In this document: piece by piece, positions 51,775-60,384 of the stretch
How positions within the stretch are numbered: the first letter of the stretch is position 1
How the letters are laid out: the number at the start of each line of letters is the position of its first letter
DNA from: Limimaricola sp. G21655-S1
GTDB taxonomy: Bacteria > Pseudomonadota > Alphaproteobacteria > Rhodobacterales > Rhodobacteraceae
Length of the DNA stretch: 64,000 nucleotides
Reading direction: 5' to 3'
Assembly (NCBI RefSeq): GCF_027213785.1
Contig: NZ_JAPWGO010000006.1
Coordinates: 62,001 to 126,000 of the forward strand
Translations under genes and position numbers: made by a program
Notes under the pieces: generated by a model
What the model was told of the DNA's origin: nothing
Seen by the model: only the letters and a program-made list of their open reading frames with translations
Database searches by the model: none

Positions 51775-53997
51775 ATGTTGGCTTTCGAAGGAGCTCAGGG
51801 CTTTGGAGCCCAGGCAAAGGGCGGCCGTGGCGGCGAAGTGGTGAAGGTGACCAATCTCGACGATTCCGGCGTCGGGTCGCTCCGCTGGGCGCTCGAGGAT
51901 CTCGACCAGAAGCGGATCGTCGTGTTCGAGGTCGGCGGCCAGATCGACCTGAAGGACCAGATCCAGATCAACGGCGACGTCACCGTGGCGGGCCAGACCG
52001 CGCCGGGCGGCATCACCGTGACCGGCGGCCGGCTGCGCGTCGTCGAGAGCGAGGTGATCATCCGGGGCCTGAACGTGCGGCCGGGCGATGCCGCCGACGG
52101 CAGCAAGCCCGACGACCGCGACGGCATCGCGGTGGGCAAGCGCGGCGCGACCGTCGAGAACGTGATGATCGACAGCAACTCGATCTCCTGGTCGGTCGAC
52201 GAGCTGGCCTCGACCTGGGGCGCGCCGAAGAACGTGACCTTCTCCAACAACATCATGGCCGAGGCGCTGCAGAGCTCGATCCACCCCAAGGGCGATCACA
52301 GCATGGGGCTGCTGATCGGCGACGGCAGCTCGAATGTCAGCGTCGTCGGCAACCTGCTGGCCAGCAACGAGCACCGCAACGCGACGATCAAGGACGACGC
52401 CAAGCAGATCGAGTTCGTCAACAACGTCGTGCACAATTACGGGCCGAACGGGCTGCGGCTGAACGAGGGCTCGACCGCCAACGTGGTCTCGAACATCTAC
52501 CAGGCCGGCCCCGACAGCGCCGGCCGCGAGGCGATCCGCCTGGAATCGCCGCAGGCCTCCACCGCCTACTACCTGTCGGGCAACGAGGCCGAGATCGCCG
52601 GCTCGGCGACCTCCAAGGTCAAGAACGACTACGTGTTCACGCCGCGCACCACCGAGGTGATGGGCACCGACGAGCTGCTCGAGCACGTGCTCTCGACCGC
52701 CGGCGCGCGGGCCCAGGGGCTGAACGCGATCGACGCGCGGATCATCGACTACGTCCGCGACGGCAAGGGCAAGATCATCGACAGCCCCGACGAGGTCGGC
52801 GGCTATCTCGACGGCGGCCTGCGCCGCGGCCCGCGCGACAGCGACGATGACGGCATCCCCGACGACTATGAGAGCCTGATCGGCTCGGACCCGAACCGCG
52901 CCGACGCGCAGGCCGACGCCGACAAGGACGGCTACGCCAACATCGAGGACTACATCAACGGCCTGATCGACGGCTTCGACGCGCAGCCGGGCAGCGGCGG
53001 CGACAAGGCCGGCGACACGGCCGGCGCCCCGGCGGCGCGGGCCCCGGCCCAGAGCGCGCCGGCCGCCGAGGCGGCGCCGGCGACGGGCTCGGCCGCCAAG
53101 GTGGCGCCGGGCCGCGTGGTCGAGGCCGAGACGCTGCAGCTCAGCGGCGGTCTCAGCGTCGACACGCTGAACGCGGCCTCCGGCAACGGCGTGGTCCGGG
53201 CCCGCTCGGACGCGATGCAGCGCGCCGAGATGGACTTCGACGGCGCCAGCGGCCGCTACGACCTGACCGTCAACTATTTCGACGAGAATGACGGCGTCAG
53301 CCGGCTGGCGGTGCAGGTCAACGGCCGCACCGTCGCCGAATGGGACTGGGACCAGGATCTCGGCTCGTTCAAGGCCAACAACGACACCCGGACCTCCAAG
53401 GTGATCGAGGGGCTCGAGCTCGCCAAGGGCGACACGGTGACGCTGCTGGGCACCCGCGACGGCAAGGAGCCGCTGCGCATCGACACGCTCGAATTCGCGC
53501 AGAGCACCGGCGGCGGCGACGTCGCCAAGGCGCCCAAGGCCCCCGCCGCGCCCGAGGAGGCCGCGAAGGCCGCGCCCGCCGCGACGGCGCTGCATCTCGA
53601 GGCCGAGGATTTCGACCTCTCGGGCTTCGTCGCCGAGAGCCTGAAGAACGCCTCCGGCGGCACCGCGATCCGCCGCGACGGCCGGGGCGAGCACTCCGCC
53701 GAGACCGACTTCGAGGGCGAGGCCGGGCTCTACGACATCGTCGTGAACTATTTCGACGAGAATGACGGCGCGAGCCGGCTGGCGGTGGAGCTCAACGGCG
53801 AGGCGCTCGACGCCTGGATCTGGGACGCCGATCTGGGCGACCGGCTGGCCAACAACAACACGCTGACCCGGCACGTGATCGAGGATGTGCGGCTGCAGAA
53901 GGGCGACCGGCTCAGCCTGTCGGGCGAGGATGACGGCGGCGAGCCGCTGCGCGTCGACTCCTTCGACTTCCTGCCCAACGACCTGCTGGCCGCCTGA
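51775..53997 (+). CDS. Pectate-lyase-like beta-helix protein with calcium motif and two carbohydrate-binding-like domains
   Basis: A 740-residue protein. Residues 1-340 are a right-handed beta-helix of the pectate lyase (PL1-like) type: GAQGFGAQAKGGRGGEV, VAGQTAPGGITVTGG, SWSVDELAST, GDHSMGLLIG and NEHRNATIK, where the Arg is at the family's catalytic position. A calcium-binding segment (DSDDDGIPDDYE... DADKDGYANIEDYING, about 357-400) and an Ala/Pro linker follow. Two tandem CBM35/6-like domains (about 440-580 and 605-735) share YFDENDG.SRLAV. There is no signal peptide; type I or another leaderless route would be needed. ATG 51775 is the first Met of the conserved domain. Two terminator-like hairpins follow. 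Confidence 0.85.
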   Translation: MLAFEGAQGFGAQAKGGRGGEVVKVTNLDDSGVGSLRWALEDLDQKRIVVFEVGGQIDLKDQIQINGDVTVAGQTAPGGITVTGGRLRVVESEVIIRGLNVRPGDAADGSKPDDRDGIAVGKRGATVENVMIDSNSISWSVDELASTWGAPKNVTFSNNIMAEALQSSIHPKGDHSMGLLIGDGSSNVSVVGNLLASNEHRNATIKDDAKQIEFVNNVVHNYGPNGLRLNEGSTANVVSNIYQAGPDSAGREAIRLESPQASTAYYLSGNEAEIAGSATSKVKNDYVFTPRTTEVMGTDELLEHVLSTAGARAQGLNAIDARIIDYVRDGKGKIIDSPDEVGGYLDGGLRRGPRDSDDDGIPDDYESLIGSDPNRADAQADADKDGYANIEDYINGLIDGFDAQPGSGGDKAGDTAGAPAARAPAQSAPAAEAAPATGSAAKVAPGRVVEAETLQLSGGLSVDTLNAASGNGVVRARSDAMQRAEMDFDGASGRYDLTVNYFDENDGVSRLAVQVNGRTVAEWDWDQDLGSFKANNDTRTSKVIEGLELAKGDTVTLLGTRDGKEPLRIDTLEFAQSTGGGDVAKAPKAPAAPEEAAKAAPAATALHLEAEDFDLSGFVAESLKNASGGTAIRRDGRGEHSAETDFEGEAGLYDIVVNYFDENDGASRLAVELNGEALDAWIWDADLGDRLANNNTLTRHVIEDVRLQKGDRLSLSGEDDGGEPLRVDSFDFLPNDLLAA
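53272..53770 (+). repeat. Direct DNA repeat within the tandem binding domains
   Basis: A 25-base sequence beginning AACTATTTCGACGAG is identical at 53272-53296 and 53746-53770, 474 bases apart and in the same frame. It encodes the YFDENDG core of each binding domain. The wider domains agree clearly at protein level but less at DNA level. It marks an internal duplication and a possible site for deletion. Confidence 0.75.
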
Positions 53998-54037
53998 CCG
54001 GCCGGGTCCGCGACGCCGGGCCCCGGCCCGCGCGACC

Positions 54038-54064
54038 CCCCCGGGCGGCCCGGCCGCCCGGGGG
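54038..54064. repeat. Very stable GC hairpin after the lyase gene
   Basis: Eleven-base perfect arms, CCCCCGGGCGG (54038-54048) and CCGCCCGGGGG (54054-54064), around a 5-base loop, 41 bases after the lyase stop. No T-run follows. It may protect the mRNA 3' end or aid termination. Confidence 0.6.
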
Positions 54065-54102
54065 CCATCCCCGCCGCGCCGGCCGTCCCCCGGCGCGCGC
54101 AA

Positions 54103-54132
54103 CCCCGGCCGCCCCCGCGGCCGGGGTCTTGT
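54103..54132 (+). terminator. Terminator of the lyase gene
   Basis: CCCCGGCCGC (54103-54112), CCCC, GCGGCCGGGG (54117-54126), followed by TCTTGT on the + strand: 10-base perfect arms, all G/C, with a short imperfect T-run. Confidence 0.55.
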
Positions 54133-54203
54133 CGTATCCGCGCCCAAAGCCACTCCGGAGCCACCCCTGAGCCGCACAAGCGCCCGGGACCGGGGCCGCG
54201 GTC

Positions 54204-54393
54204 TCAGCCGCGGCGGCCCACCCCCTCATAGGCCACGAAGCCTGCCGCGCGGACGTCGCCCGGGCTGTAGACGTTGCGCAGATCCGCCATCCGCGGACAG
54301 GCCATCCGCCCCGCCAGCTCCCGCAGGTCCAACGCCCGGAACTCGTTCCACTCCGTCAACACCACAACCAGATCAGCCCCGTTGGCGGCGATG
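54204..54393 (-). pseudogene. ugd: Remnant of UDP-glucose 6-dehydrogenase (C-terminal end only)
   Basis: About 62 codons that match the end of UDP-glucose dehydrogenases: DIAANGADLVVVLTEWNEFRALDL, then MADLRNVYSPGDVRAAGF and a terminal YEGVGR, the conserved NADH/UDP-binding C-domain pattern. The stop is at 54204-54206. The upstream 330 or so residues, including the Rossmann fold and catalytic Cys, are missing: upstream DNA in this frame is out-of-frame sequence of the lyase gene that ends at 54394. The fragment therefore cannot make an enzyme. It lies in the same orientation as the UDP-glucuronate decarboxylase gene, whose substrate the intact enzyme would supply. Confidence 0.75.
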
Positions 54394-55623
54394 TCAGAAC
54401 CGTGTGGCTGTCTCGGCGGATCGGGGGGGCTTACCGGCTTTGTTTTTGGTCCCGGTCGGGGTGCCGTCCATCGGCTCCTGTGACGCTGTGCCTTCCCGCA
54501 GCAGGTTGAAGCCGCCCACTTCGTCCTGCGAATCGATGATCCGCCCCGTTCTTGTGGCGACACTCTCGACGATGCGCTGGTCTATGGCGTCGAGCGCCGG
54601 GTGGCGGGCGCCCGCATGCGCGAGAACGTGGCTTTCGACCTCCGTCGCAGGGGCGATCTCGATCCCGCTGCCTCGAAAGACGGGTGTCCCTTCGAGCAGG
54701 CTCTGCGGCGTCGCCTCCCCCAGATTCTTCGCCACGTAATACGCGCCTTCGGGGCTCTTCGAGTTGCCCAGCCGGATCGGCGCGCGCGGCACCGTGTCGG
54801 GTCCCGCGATATAGGCATTGCCGACGACATGCAGCGAGCCGCCATCGACCTGCAGGCCGTTCTCGCCCCAGTTGTATACCAGATTGTTCACGAATTCGAT
54901 CTGTTCGCTTTGGTTCTTGATCGTCGGGTTCCGGTTGCGGTTATGCGCCAACAGGTTTCCCGCGATGGTCACGCGCGACACCTCACCGCCACCGATCAAC
55001 AGGCCCATGCTGTGCCCACCCTTTTCGTGGCCAGCCTCGTCCAGGGCCTCGGCGATGATGTTGTTCGAGATCGTCACATCCTCGACGTCCCCCCAGATCG
55101 AGAGGGTCTCGTCGATCGCCCAGGTCAGCGAATTGCCGTCGATCACGACGCCGCTGACTTTTCGCTTCGGCGTGCCGATCGAGATCGCGTCACGCGATTG
55201 CGCCGGCATGCCGGGCCCGTCGCCGGGGCGTATTCTCAGGCCGCGCAGGATGACGTTGTCGCCGACCACGCGCAGCCGCGCGCCCGTGATCGTGATGCCG
55301 CCCGGCGCGCTCTGGCCTTCGACCGTGACGTCGCCGTTGATCTCGATCTGATCGTTCAGTGCGATGATGCCGCCGATGTCGAAGGCCACGACGCGCGGCC
55401 CCTCCATGTCCTCCAGAGCCCATCGCAACGACCCGCTGCCGGTATCGGCCAACGTAGTGACCCGCAGCAACGGCCCGCCCTGCCCCCCCGTGGTTTCGGA
55501 ACCGAACCCCGCATAATCGGCAGGTTTGGGCGCCATCCCCTGGGAACGGACCATGGGGGGCATCAGCAGGAGCACCGCCATCAGCATGGTGGCAAGAGCG
55601 TGTCGTCTTTGGATCAGCCGCAT
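54394..55623 (-). CDS. Exported pectate-lyase-like beta-helix protein
   Basis: A 409-residue protein with a signal peptide (ALATMLMAVLLLMPPMVRSQG) and a single pectate-lyase-like beta-helix (about 35-340). It is a paralogue of the protein at 51775: ADYAGFGSETTGGQGG, GQSAPGGITITGARLRVVG, TWAIDETLSIWG, GHSMGLLIGGG, NRNRNPTIKNQSEQIEFVNN. The RNP motif keeps the catalytic-type Arg. After DSQDEVGGF the similarity stops and a 35-residue basic tail (PTGTKNKAGKPPRS) replaces the calcium motif and binding domains, ending next to the ugd remnant; the 3' end may have been altered by a rearrangement. The start at 55623 fits the signal peptide. It probably acts on polysaccharide in the periplasm or outside. 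Confidence 0.82.
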   Translation of the reverse strand: MRLIQRRHALATMLMAVLLLMPPMVRSQGMAPKPADYAGFGSETTGGQGGPLLRVTTLADTGSGSLRWALEDMEGPRVVAFDIGGIIALNDQIEINGDVTVEGQSAPGGITITGARLRVVGDNVILRGLRIRPGDGPGMPAQSRDAISIGTPKRKVSGVVIDGNSLTWAIDETLSIWGDVEDVTISNNIIAEALDEAGHEKGGHSMGLLIGGGEVSRVTIAGNLLAHNRNRNPTIKNQSEQIEFVNNLVYNWGENGLQVDGGSLHVVGNAYIAGPDTVPRAPIRLGNSKSPEGAYYVAKNLGEATPQSLLEGTPVFRGSGIEIAPATEVESHVLAHAGARHPALDAIDQRIVESVATRTGRIIDSQDEVGGFNLLREGTASQEPMDGTPTGTKNKAGKPPRSAETATRF

Positions 55624-55650
55624 GGTGCAGACTTCGCTCTGTGCAAGCGC

Positions 55651-56631
55651 CTAGCTCACCTCGTGGGGGGCCGCGCTACCGATGAGATCCCGGAAATACT
55701 CGATCGTCCGCATGACGCCGTCCGACAATTCGACCTTCGGCGTCCAATTCAGGTGCTCCTTGGCGAGCTTGATGTCGGGGCAGCGCTGGACCGGATCGTC
55801 GCTGGGCAATTCGCGCCGGACCAGTTTAGAGCGCGAGCCGGTCAGCCGCACGATCAGTTCCGCCAGTTCCAGTACCGTCGACTCATGCGGATTGCCGAGA
55901 TTGATCGGACCGATGATTTCGGGGTCGGAATTCATCATCCGGATCAGCCCCTCGACCAATTCGTCGACATAGCAGAAGGACCGGGTCTGGCTGCCATCGC
56001 CGAAGATCGTGATGTCCTCGTTGAGGAGCGCCTGCCGGATGAAGTTCGAGACCACGCGGCCATCCTGTGGGTGCATGCGTGGCCCGTAGGTGTTGAAGAT
56101 CCGGACCACCTTGATCGGCAGGGCATGCTGCCGGTGATAATCGAAGAACAGGGTCTCGGCGCAGCGCTTGCCCTCGTCATAGCAGGAGCGGATTCCGATC
56201 GGGTTGACGTTGCCCCAGTACCCCTCGCTCTGGGGTGAGGTCAGCGCATCTCCATAGACCTCGCTGGTGGAGGCCTGAAGGATCGGACATTTCAGCCGCG
56301 TGGCCAGCCCGAGCATGTTGATCGCGCCATGGACGGATGTCTTGGTCGTCTGGACCGGGTCGTGCTGGTAGTGGATCGGCGAGGCGGGACAGGCGAGATT
56401 GTAGATCTCGTCGACCTCGACATAGAGCGGGATCGTCACGTCGTGGCGCATGAACTCGAAACGGGGATGCGTCAGGAGGTGCTCGATGTTCCGCTTGGTG
56501 CCGGTGAACAGGTTGTCGACGCAGAGCACCTCGGCACCGCTCTCCAGCAAGCGGTCGCAGAGATGCGAGCCAAGAAAGCCAGCGCCTCCGGTGACGAGAA
56601 TGCGCTTCCTGCTATTGTAGACCCTTTTCAT
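55651..56631 (-). CDS. uxs: UDP-glucuronate decarboxylase (UDP-xylose synthase)
   Basis: A 326-residue extended SDR enzyme converting UDP-glucuronate to UDP-xylose with bound NAD. It shows [11 protein letters not shown] (NAD-binding), [45 protein letters not shown], and the catalytic [11 protein letters not shown] (Tyr and Lys), with the [20 protein letters not shown] stretch typical of the group; these distinguish it from dTDP-glucose dehydratases. ATG 56631 has AGAGGG upstream. The lyase gene follows after 27 bases on the same strand. The dehydrogenase that would make its substrate survives here only as a fragment, so UDP-glucuronate must come from elsewhere. Confidence 0.93.
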   Translation of the reverse strand: MKRVYNSRKRILVTGGAGFLGSHLCDRLLESGAEVLCVDNLFTGTKRNIEHLLTHPRFEFMRHDVTIPLYVEVDEIYNLACPASPIHYQHDPVQTTKTSVHGAINMLGLATRLKCPILQASTSEVYGDALTSPQSEGYWGNVNPIGIRSCYDEGKRCAETLFFDYHRQHALPIKVVRIFNTYGPRMHPQDGRVVSNFIRQALLNEDITIFGDGSQTRSFCYVDELVEGLIRMMNSDPEIIGPINLGNPHESTVLELAELIVRLTGSRSKLVRRELPSDDPVQRCPDIKLAKEHLNWTPKVELSDGVMRTIEYFRDLIGSAAPHEVS

Positions 56632-56679
56632 ACCAAACCCTCTAAAACTCGTAAAAAAATCCTGGATTTTACTCGATCA

Positions 56680-57663
56680 TCATATGGCCTGCTCCGCCCC
56701 GATCGGCGGCGCGGGATCGTCGGCATAGCGAATATCGGTTCGCAACAACTCCCTCATCTTGCGGTTATCCTCCGCGTAATGCTCGGTGATGGTCCGGGCC
56801 AGATCGGGTGAGATGTCGATGGAACCGAGCTTCGCCGTGTTCCATGCATCCACCTTTTTCATGACACCGAGGGAATTGCGTCCCAGCATGCGTTTGACCG
56901 GGCGGGAAAAGGCCTCGCGGAGCGGTCGGCCTCGGGCGATCAGGTAGTGCAGCGACCGCGACCGCGATCTGCGGGCCTCGTTGATGCGCGGGAACTCCGA
57001 GCGGCCATCATCCTCCAGGCCCAGAAAATCCAGAGCCCTTCGATAGGTCTTTGCCGTGTCCGCCTGCATCTCCTCCTGGAACAGGACGAGGCAACGATCC
57101 CGGGGCACCAGCGAAAAGAGCCGCTCGAGCTGTTCGCCGAAGGCGGCCGTCCTCGTATAGACGAGGGTCGACGGGGCCCGGCAACCGGGCGGAACCCGCT
57201 CTCCCCGAGATCGTTCGGCCGAGAGGTGCCAAGCCCGTTCGAAATCCGGCTCGTCCTCGTCCAGTGCCCGGAGGAGCTGTCGGTGCAGCGAGGCCAGCAT
57301 CCGCACCGGATCGCGGAGCATGACGATGAAACGGGCGTCGGGACGGGCCTCGAGGATGGAGGCGATGGCGGTCTGCGAATAGAGGTACCAGACCGATGCC
57401 TCCATGAGCATGCGGGTTTGCGGAGTGGGGGTGAAGCAGGCCCGGTATTCCTCATCGTCGGAACACCGCCTGAGACCGCCCAGATCCTTGGAGTAGTAGT
57501 GGGGCTCTTTCGGTCGACTGATCGAGATGGCCGGATGTTCGGACAGGTATTGCGCCAATGCGGTGGTGCCGCATTTCGGTGCGCCAATGATATAGGCGGC
57601 AGGTGGAAACAGGGACCGGTCGGTGACGAGCGCATCACCGCGGCCGAACTCGGCAATCGACAC
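56680..57663 (-). CDS. PAPS-dependent sulfotransferase
   Basis: A 327-residue sulfotransferase of the Sulfotransfer_1/heparan N-deacetylase-sulfotransferase type. The 5'-phosphosulfate loop reads YIIGAPKCGTTALAQYLSEHP (Lys in PKCGTT) and the 3'-phosphate motif FIVMLRDPVRMLASLH. KEPHYYSKD after the loop is typical of the group. It likely sulfates a sugar of the second polysaccharide. Translation starts at GTG 57663, with GAGGAG eight bases before it. It precedes the decarboxylase gene on the same strand after 48 bases, so they are probably co-transcribed. Confidence 0.88.
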   Translation of the reverse strand: MSIAEFGRGDALVTDRSLFPPAAYIIGAPKCGTTALAQYLSEHPAISISRPKEPHYYSKDLGGLRRCSDDEEYRACFTPTPQTRMLMEASVWYLYSQTAIASILEARPDARFIVMLRDPVRMLASLHRQLLRALDEDEPDFERAWHLSAERSRGERVPPGCRAPSTLVYTRTAAFGEQLERLFSLVPRDRCLVLFQEEMQADTAKTYRRALDFLGLEDDGRSEFPRINEARRSRSRSLHYLIARGRPLREAFSRPVKRMLGRNSLGVMKKVDAWNTAKLGSIDISPDLARTITEHYAEDNRKMRELLRTDIRYADDPAPPIGAEQAI

Positions 57664-57795
57664 AGCGGTTTCTCCTCACGGGAAACTATACACGCAACCG
57701 GCAAAACCTTCCGGTCGCGTCAATGGTCTATTGCTGATCAGCTAAGCGCAAATGGTGCCGTTCACGCAAGCCCCAACTTCCTGCCGGAGATGGAG

Positions 57796-57987
57796 CTACA
57801 CGGTTACGGAAATCACCACGCCGCCAAACGCGCCCACGAGGGCAGCAAGCAGGTATCCGGTCGCTTCCATGTCGAAGCCGAAGGCGAACGATCCCAGCGC
57901 GACATAAAAAAGGGCCGTCAGGGCGCAGGAGACCGTCAGGATGGCCAGGCGGGCGAGAGGGCGGTCGGATTTCGGCGGCTTGCTCAT
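57796..57987 (-). CDS. Small two-segment membrane protein, unknown function
   Basis: A protein of 63 residues (74 if it starts at 58020). A short basic N-terminus (SKPPKSDRPLAR) precedes two hydrophobic segments, ILTVSCALTALFYVALGSFAF and ATGYLLAALVGAFGGVVISV. No family is recognised. Neither start has a good ribosome site, so the gene is only moderately supported. It lies 132 bases upstream of the sulfotransferase gene on the same strand. Confidence 0.4.
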   Translation of the reverse strand: MSKPPKSDRPLARLAILTVSCALTALFYVALGSFAFGFDMEATGYLLAALVGAFGGVVISVTV

Positions 57988-58986
57988 GATCGAGTAGGAA
58001 CGAAATCTACTGCCAGGCATGATATGGTGTCTTATGGCTAGTCTCCTTCGGCATGGCCAAATGACCTGAATGGCAAGGTGTTTGCCAAAAATCCCTTAAC
58101 ATGCACATAACGGACTCCCTCGTTGTCGAAATCATGCCCAAACTGTGGCCAAGATGTTCACGGCCCTTCAAATTGCCAGCTTGGTCGCCCGCCCCTTTTG
58201 CGTAAAAGGGCGAATTATTCAGTATAATAAACGCCGTAGCTAGGGCGAAGGTCCGGAACGACGGGGCATCGTCCAGCAGACGCAATTCACCGGATATCGG
58301 CATCGGATCATGATCTGCTTCCTGCGCCCCTGCATAAGTCTTGCGTAATCTTGTCAAGGGACGGAACTCATTCATATAGATCAGAGGTTTAGGGTCAGGA
58401 CGGTCGAGATGGGATCATATCTGGTGTGCCCTGCCCCGCCCGATCCCCAAAAGCGCGATGGTCCTTGACTTCCTACTCACATCTTCTTGATGGCGCAAAC
58501 ACAGGATGCAGCCTTATGTCGAATACAACCTGAGATTTATTCTCTCTGTCCTTCGATCGGAAACACAGTCTTTCCATGACTGGGCCACCTCAAGTGGAAT
58601 GGGAATGCACCGATGGCATGATTCCTCGTTGTGGCAATCCGATCTGCAAGGGGAAGCGGCGCAACACCAAGGATAGTCGTCGGCCCGGATGTACACCGAA
58701 GAGAGCTAAAAATCGTTGCTCCGGTGTGCCGATTGTAGCAAGGTGAGGTCATGAGCTGTCTTTCTTCAAGAAAATCAGGCGGCTCATGCGGTAAGTAAGA
58801 CTTCGGGCCCCGTGGCGGGACGTTGTTCTCGCCATGAACGCAAGGCGTATCTTGCGGTTCTCTTGGGCTAATATGGTTCGGTTGTAGATCCGGCGCGGCG
58901 TTTCCAGGCGTCCGGATCGCAGTTTAAAAGTAGTCGCGGCCAATCTCCCTCGCTTTTGGGTTGGTCGGTTTTTTCGAGGGTTTTCA
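57988..58986. other. Lower-GC gene-poor region
   Basis: About 1 kb with clearly lower G+C than the rest and no frame showing the local codon bias. Short open frames on the - strand (58007-58375, 58749-59093) look random. A promoter-like pair lies at 58351-58380. The base composition suggests foreign or decayed DNA, or a control region for the priming transferase gene at its right end. I found no terminal inverted repeats or transposase remnant. Confidence 0.5.
58351..58380 (+). promoter_or_regulatory. Promoter-like sequence
   Basis: TTGTCA (58351-58356), 18 bases, TATAGA (58375-58380), a fair match to a vegetative promoter. The next gene on this strand starts 600 bases further on, so if used it would give a long leader or an unannotated RNA. 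Confidence 0.35.
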
Positions 58987-60177
58987 ATGTTTAATTTCGA
59001 AGCGAGTCGCGTTCTCAAGTCACCTCTTGCTCGTGGGGACATCATCGCCCCGGAGCCGCAGGCGACTGGAGATTTCACGCGCGGCCGTGACAATACGGAG
59101 CCGGCACAGGCGGAACCATTCGGGCCGGCCTTGCGTCGCTGGAAGCGACGCCTTTTCCGGGTGACGATCGGTTTCCAGCCGCGTTCGAGAGCGATCTACA
59201 GGGTCTATAATTCGGCAATCGCCTTGGCGCTGATCCTGCTCGTATTGCCGTTGTGCCTCATGATCATGGGCCTTCTCTATGCCACGCAGGGCCGACCGAT
59301 CTTCTATCGGGGACCGCGCATCGGCGAGGACGGACATACCTTCAACATCATCAAGTTCCGGACGCTCGACGGCGCCAAGGCGGCGGCCTTGACCGCCAAT
59401 CGCGTCCTGCCCTCCGGATCGGGGATCGAGACGCCGCTGGGCCTGTTCCTGCGCGAGACGCGGCTCGACGAGTTGCCTCAGCTTTTCAACGTGCTGCGCG
59501 GCGACATGAACATGTGCGGCCCGCGCCCGGTGCGGCCGGAGATCGCCACGCTGAACATCGCGGAAATCCCCGGCTACGAGACCCGCTTCTGCGTGAAGCC
59601 GGGCATGATCGGACCGGCGCAGGCCTATATGAGCCACGGCACCTCGAAGGCCATTCGGTCCAGGCTCAACAACAAGATGTGCCGGGCTCCCGTCTCCTAT
59701 CGGGGCGAGGCGTATCTCATCTGCATCGTCGCCGCCTGTGTCCTGATGCGCACCGTTTCTCGGATGCTCAAACAGATCGGATCGATTTTGCGGCCGGCGA
59801 GCTCAGCCCGTGAGGCGAAGGCCGATCGCGGGCTGCGGTTCATCGCGGATGATGGCACCGAAAGCCGTGTCGCATGGATCGACGAAACCGCCCTGGCCCT
59901 CGAAGGCGGCAAGGCCCTTCCATCCCCGGCCACCGGGCGGCTGTTTCTGTCGCTGCCGAACGGCCAGTCCCGCTGCGTCTGCATAGATCTCGATCAAGGT
60001 CTCGACGGGACGGCGGTGAGCGATTGCGGCTTTTTCCGCTACCGGCCACGCAGCGAGTTCGGCGAGCATATTCTCAGCCGGTACTTCTTTCAGAAGGTCG
60101 TCGTTCCCCACCGTTCCGAGTTTCTCGCAGCCCGGATCGGGCGCGCCATGTCGCGGCGCGCGCCGGTCTCGCCATAG
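58987..60177 (+). CDS. Priming sugar transferase with extra C-terminal domain
   Basis: A 396-residue protein. A hydrophilic N-terminus (1-70) precedes a membrane segment (77-100) and the bacterial sugar transferase core: IFYRGPRIGEDGHTFNIIKFRTLDG (106-130), RETRLDELPQLFNVLRGDMNMCGPRPVRPE (156-185) and KPGMIGPAQAY. Compared with the 225-residue enzyme at 32697 it has an added C-terminal domain (about 272-385, beta-rich: RGLRFIADDGTESRVAWIDE... GRLFLSLPNGQSRCVCIDLD). The extension loosely recalls a PilZ domain, but the RxxxR and D/NxSxxG motifs are not intact. It should prime a second glycan. ATG 58987 has GAGGG upstream. Confidence 0.87.
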   Translation: MFNFEASRVLKSPLARGDIIAPEPQATGDFTRGRDNTEPAQAEPFGPALRRWKRRLFRVTIGFQPRSRAIYRVYNSAIALALILLVLPLCLMIMGLLYATQGRPIFYRGPRIGEDGHTFNIIKFRTLDGAKAAALTANRVLPSGSGIETPLGLFLRETRLDELPQLFNVLRGDMNMCGPRPVRPEIATLNIAEIPGYETRFCVKPGMIGPAQAYMSHGTSKAIRSRLNNKMCRAPVSYRGEAYLICIVAACVLMRTVSRMLKQIGSILRPASSAREAKADRGLRFIADDGTESRVAWIDETALALEGGKALPSPATGRLFLSLPNGQSRCVCIDLDQGLDGTAVSDCGFFRYRPRSEFGEHILSRYFFQKVVVPHRSEFLAARIGRAMSRRAPVSP

Positions 60178-60384
60178 TCGGGATCGCCGACAGAGCATCA
60201 TGCCCAGTCCCGTGCCGTTCCCCTCAGCCACCGCCGCAGCCGCAACTCTGGCCGGGCTCGCTGATGCGGCGGTGGGGCACGGCGCCGCGCTATCGACGAA
60301 TGGCATTTCGTAGCGTGCGAGCGATCGAGGGTGGCGGTCCCGTGCGATACGCCACCCATCCCCCACCCTGTCGGGAGTAGAGAA

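Noticed and set aside
51155-51844. Open frame of 229 codons before the lyase gene
   Set aside because: No codon bias, no recognisable motif, no ribosome site, and its end overlaps the lyase gene in another frame.
54038-54126. Stacked GC hairpins as a recombination or attachment site
   Set aside because: Their place just after a stop codon and the partial T-run at 54127 fit transcription termination better; no integrase or duplicated attachment core is present.
58007-58375. 122-codon frame on the - strand in the low-GC region
   Set aside because: Random-looking composition and no ribosome site; it also overlaps the small membrane protein gene.
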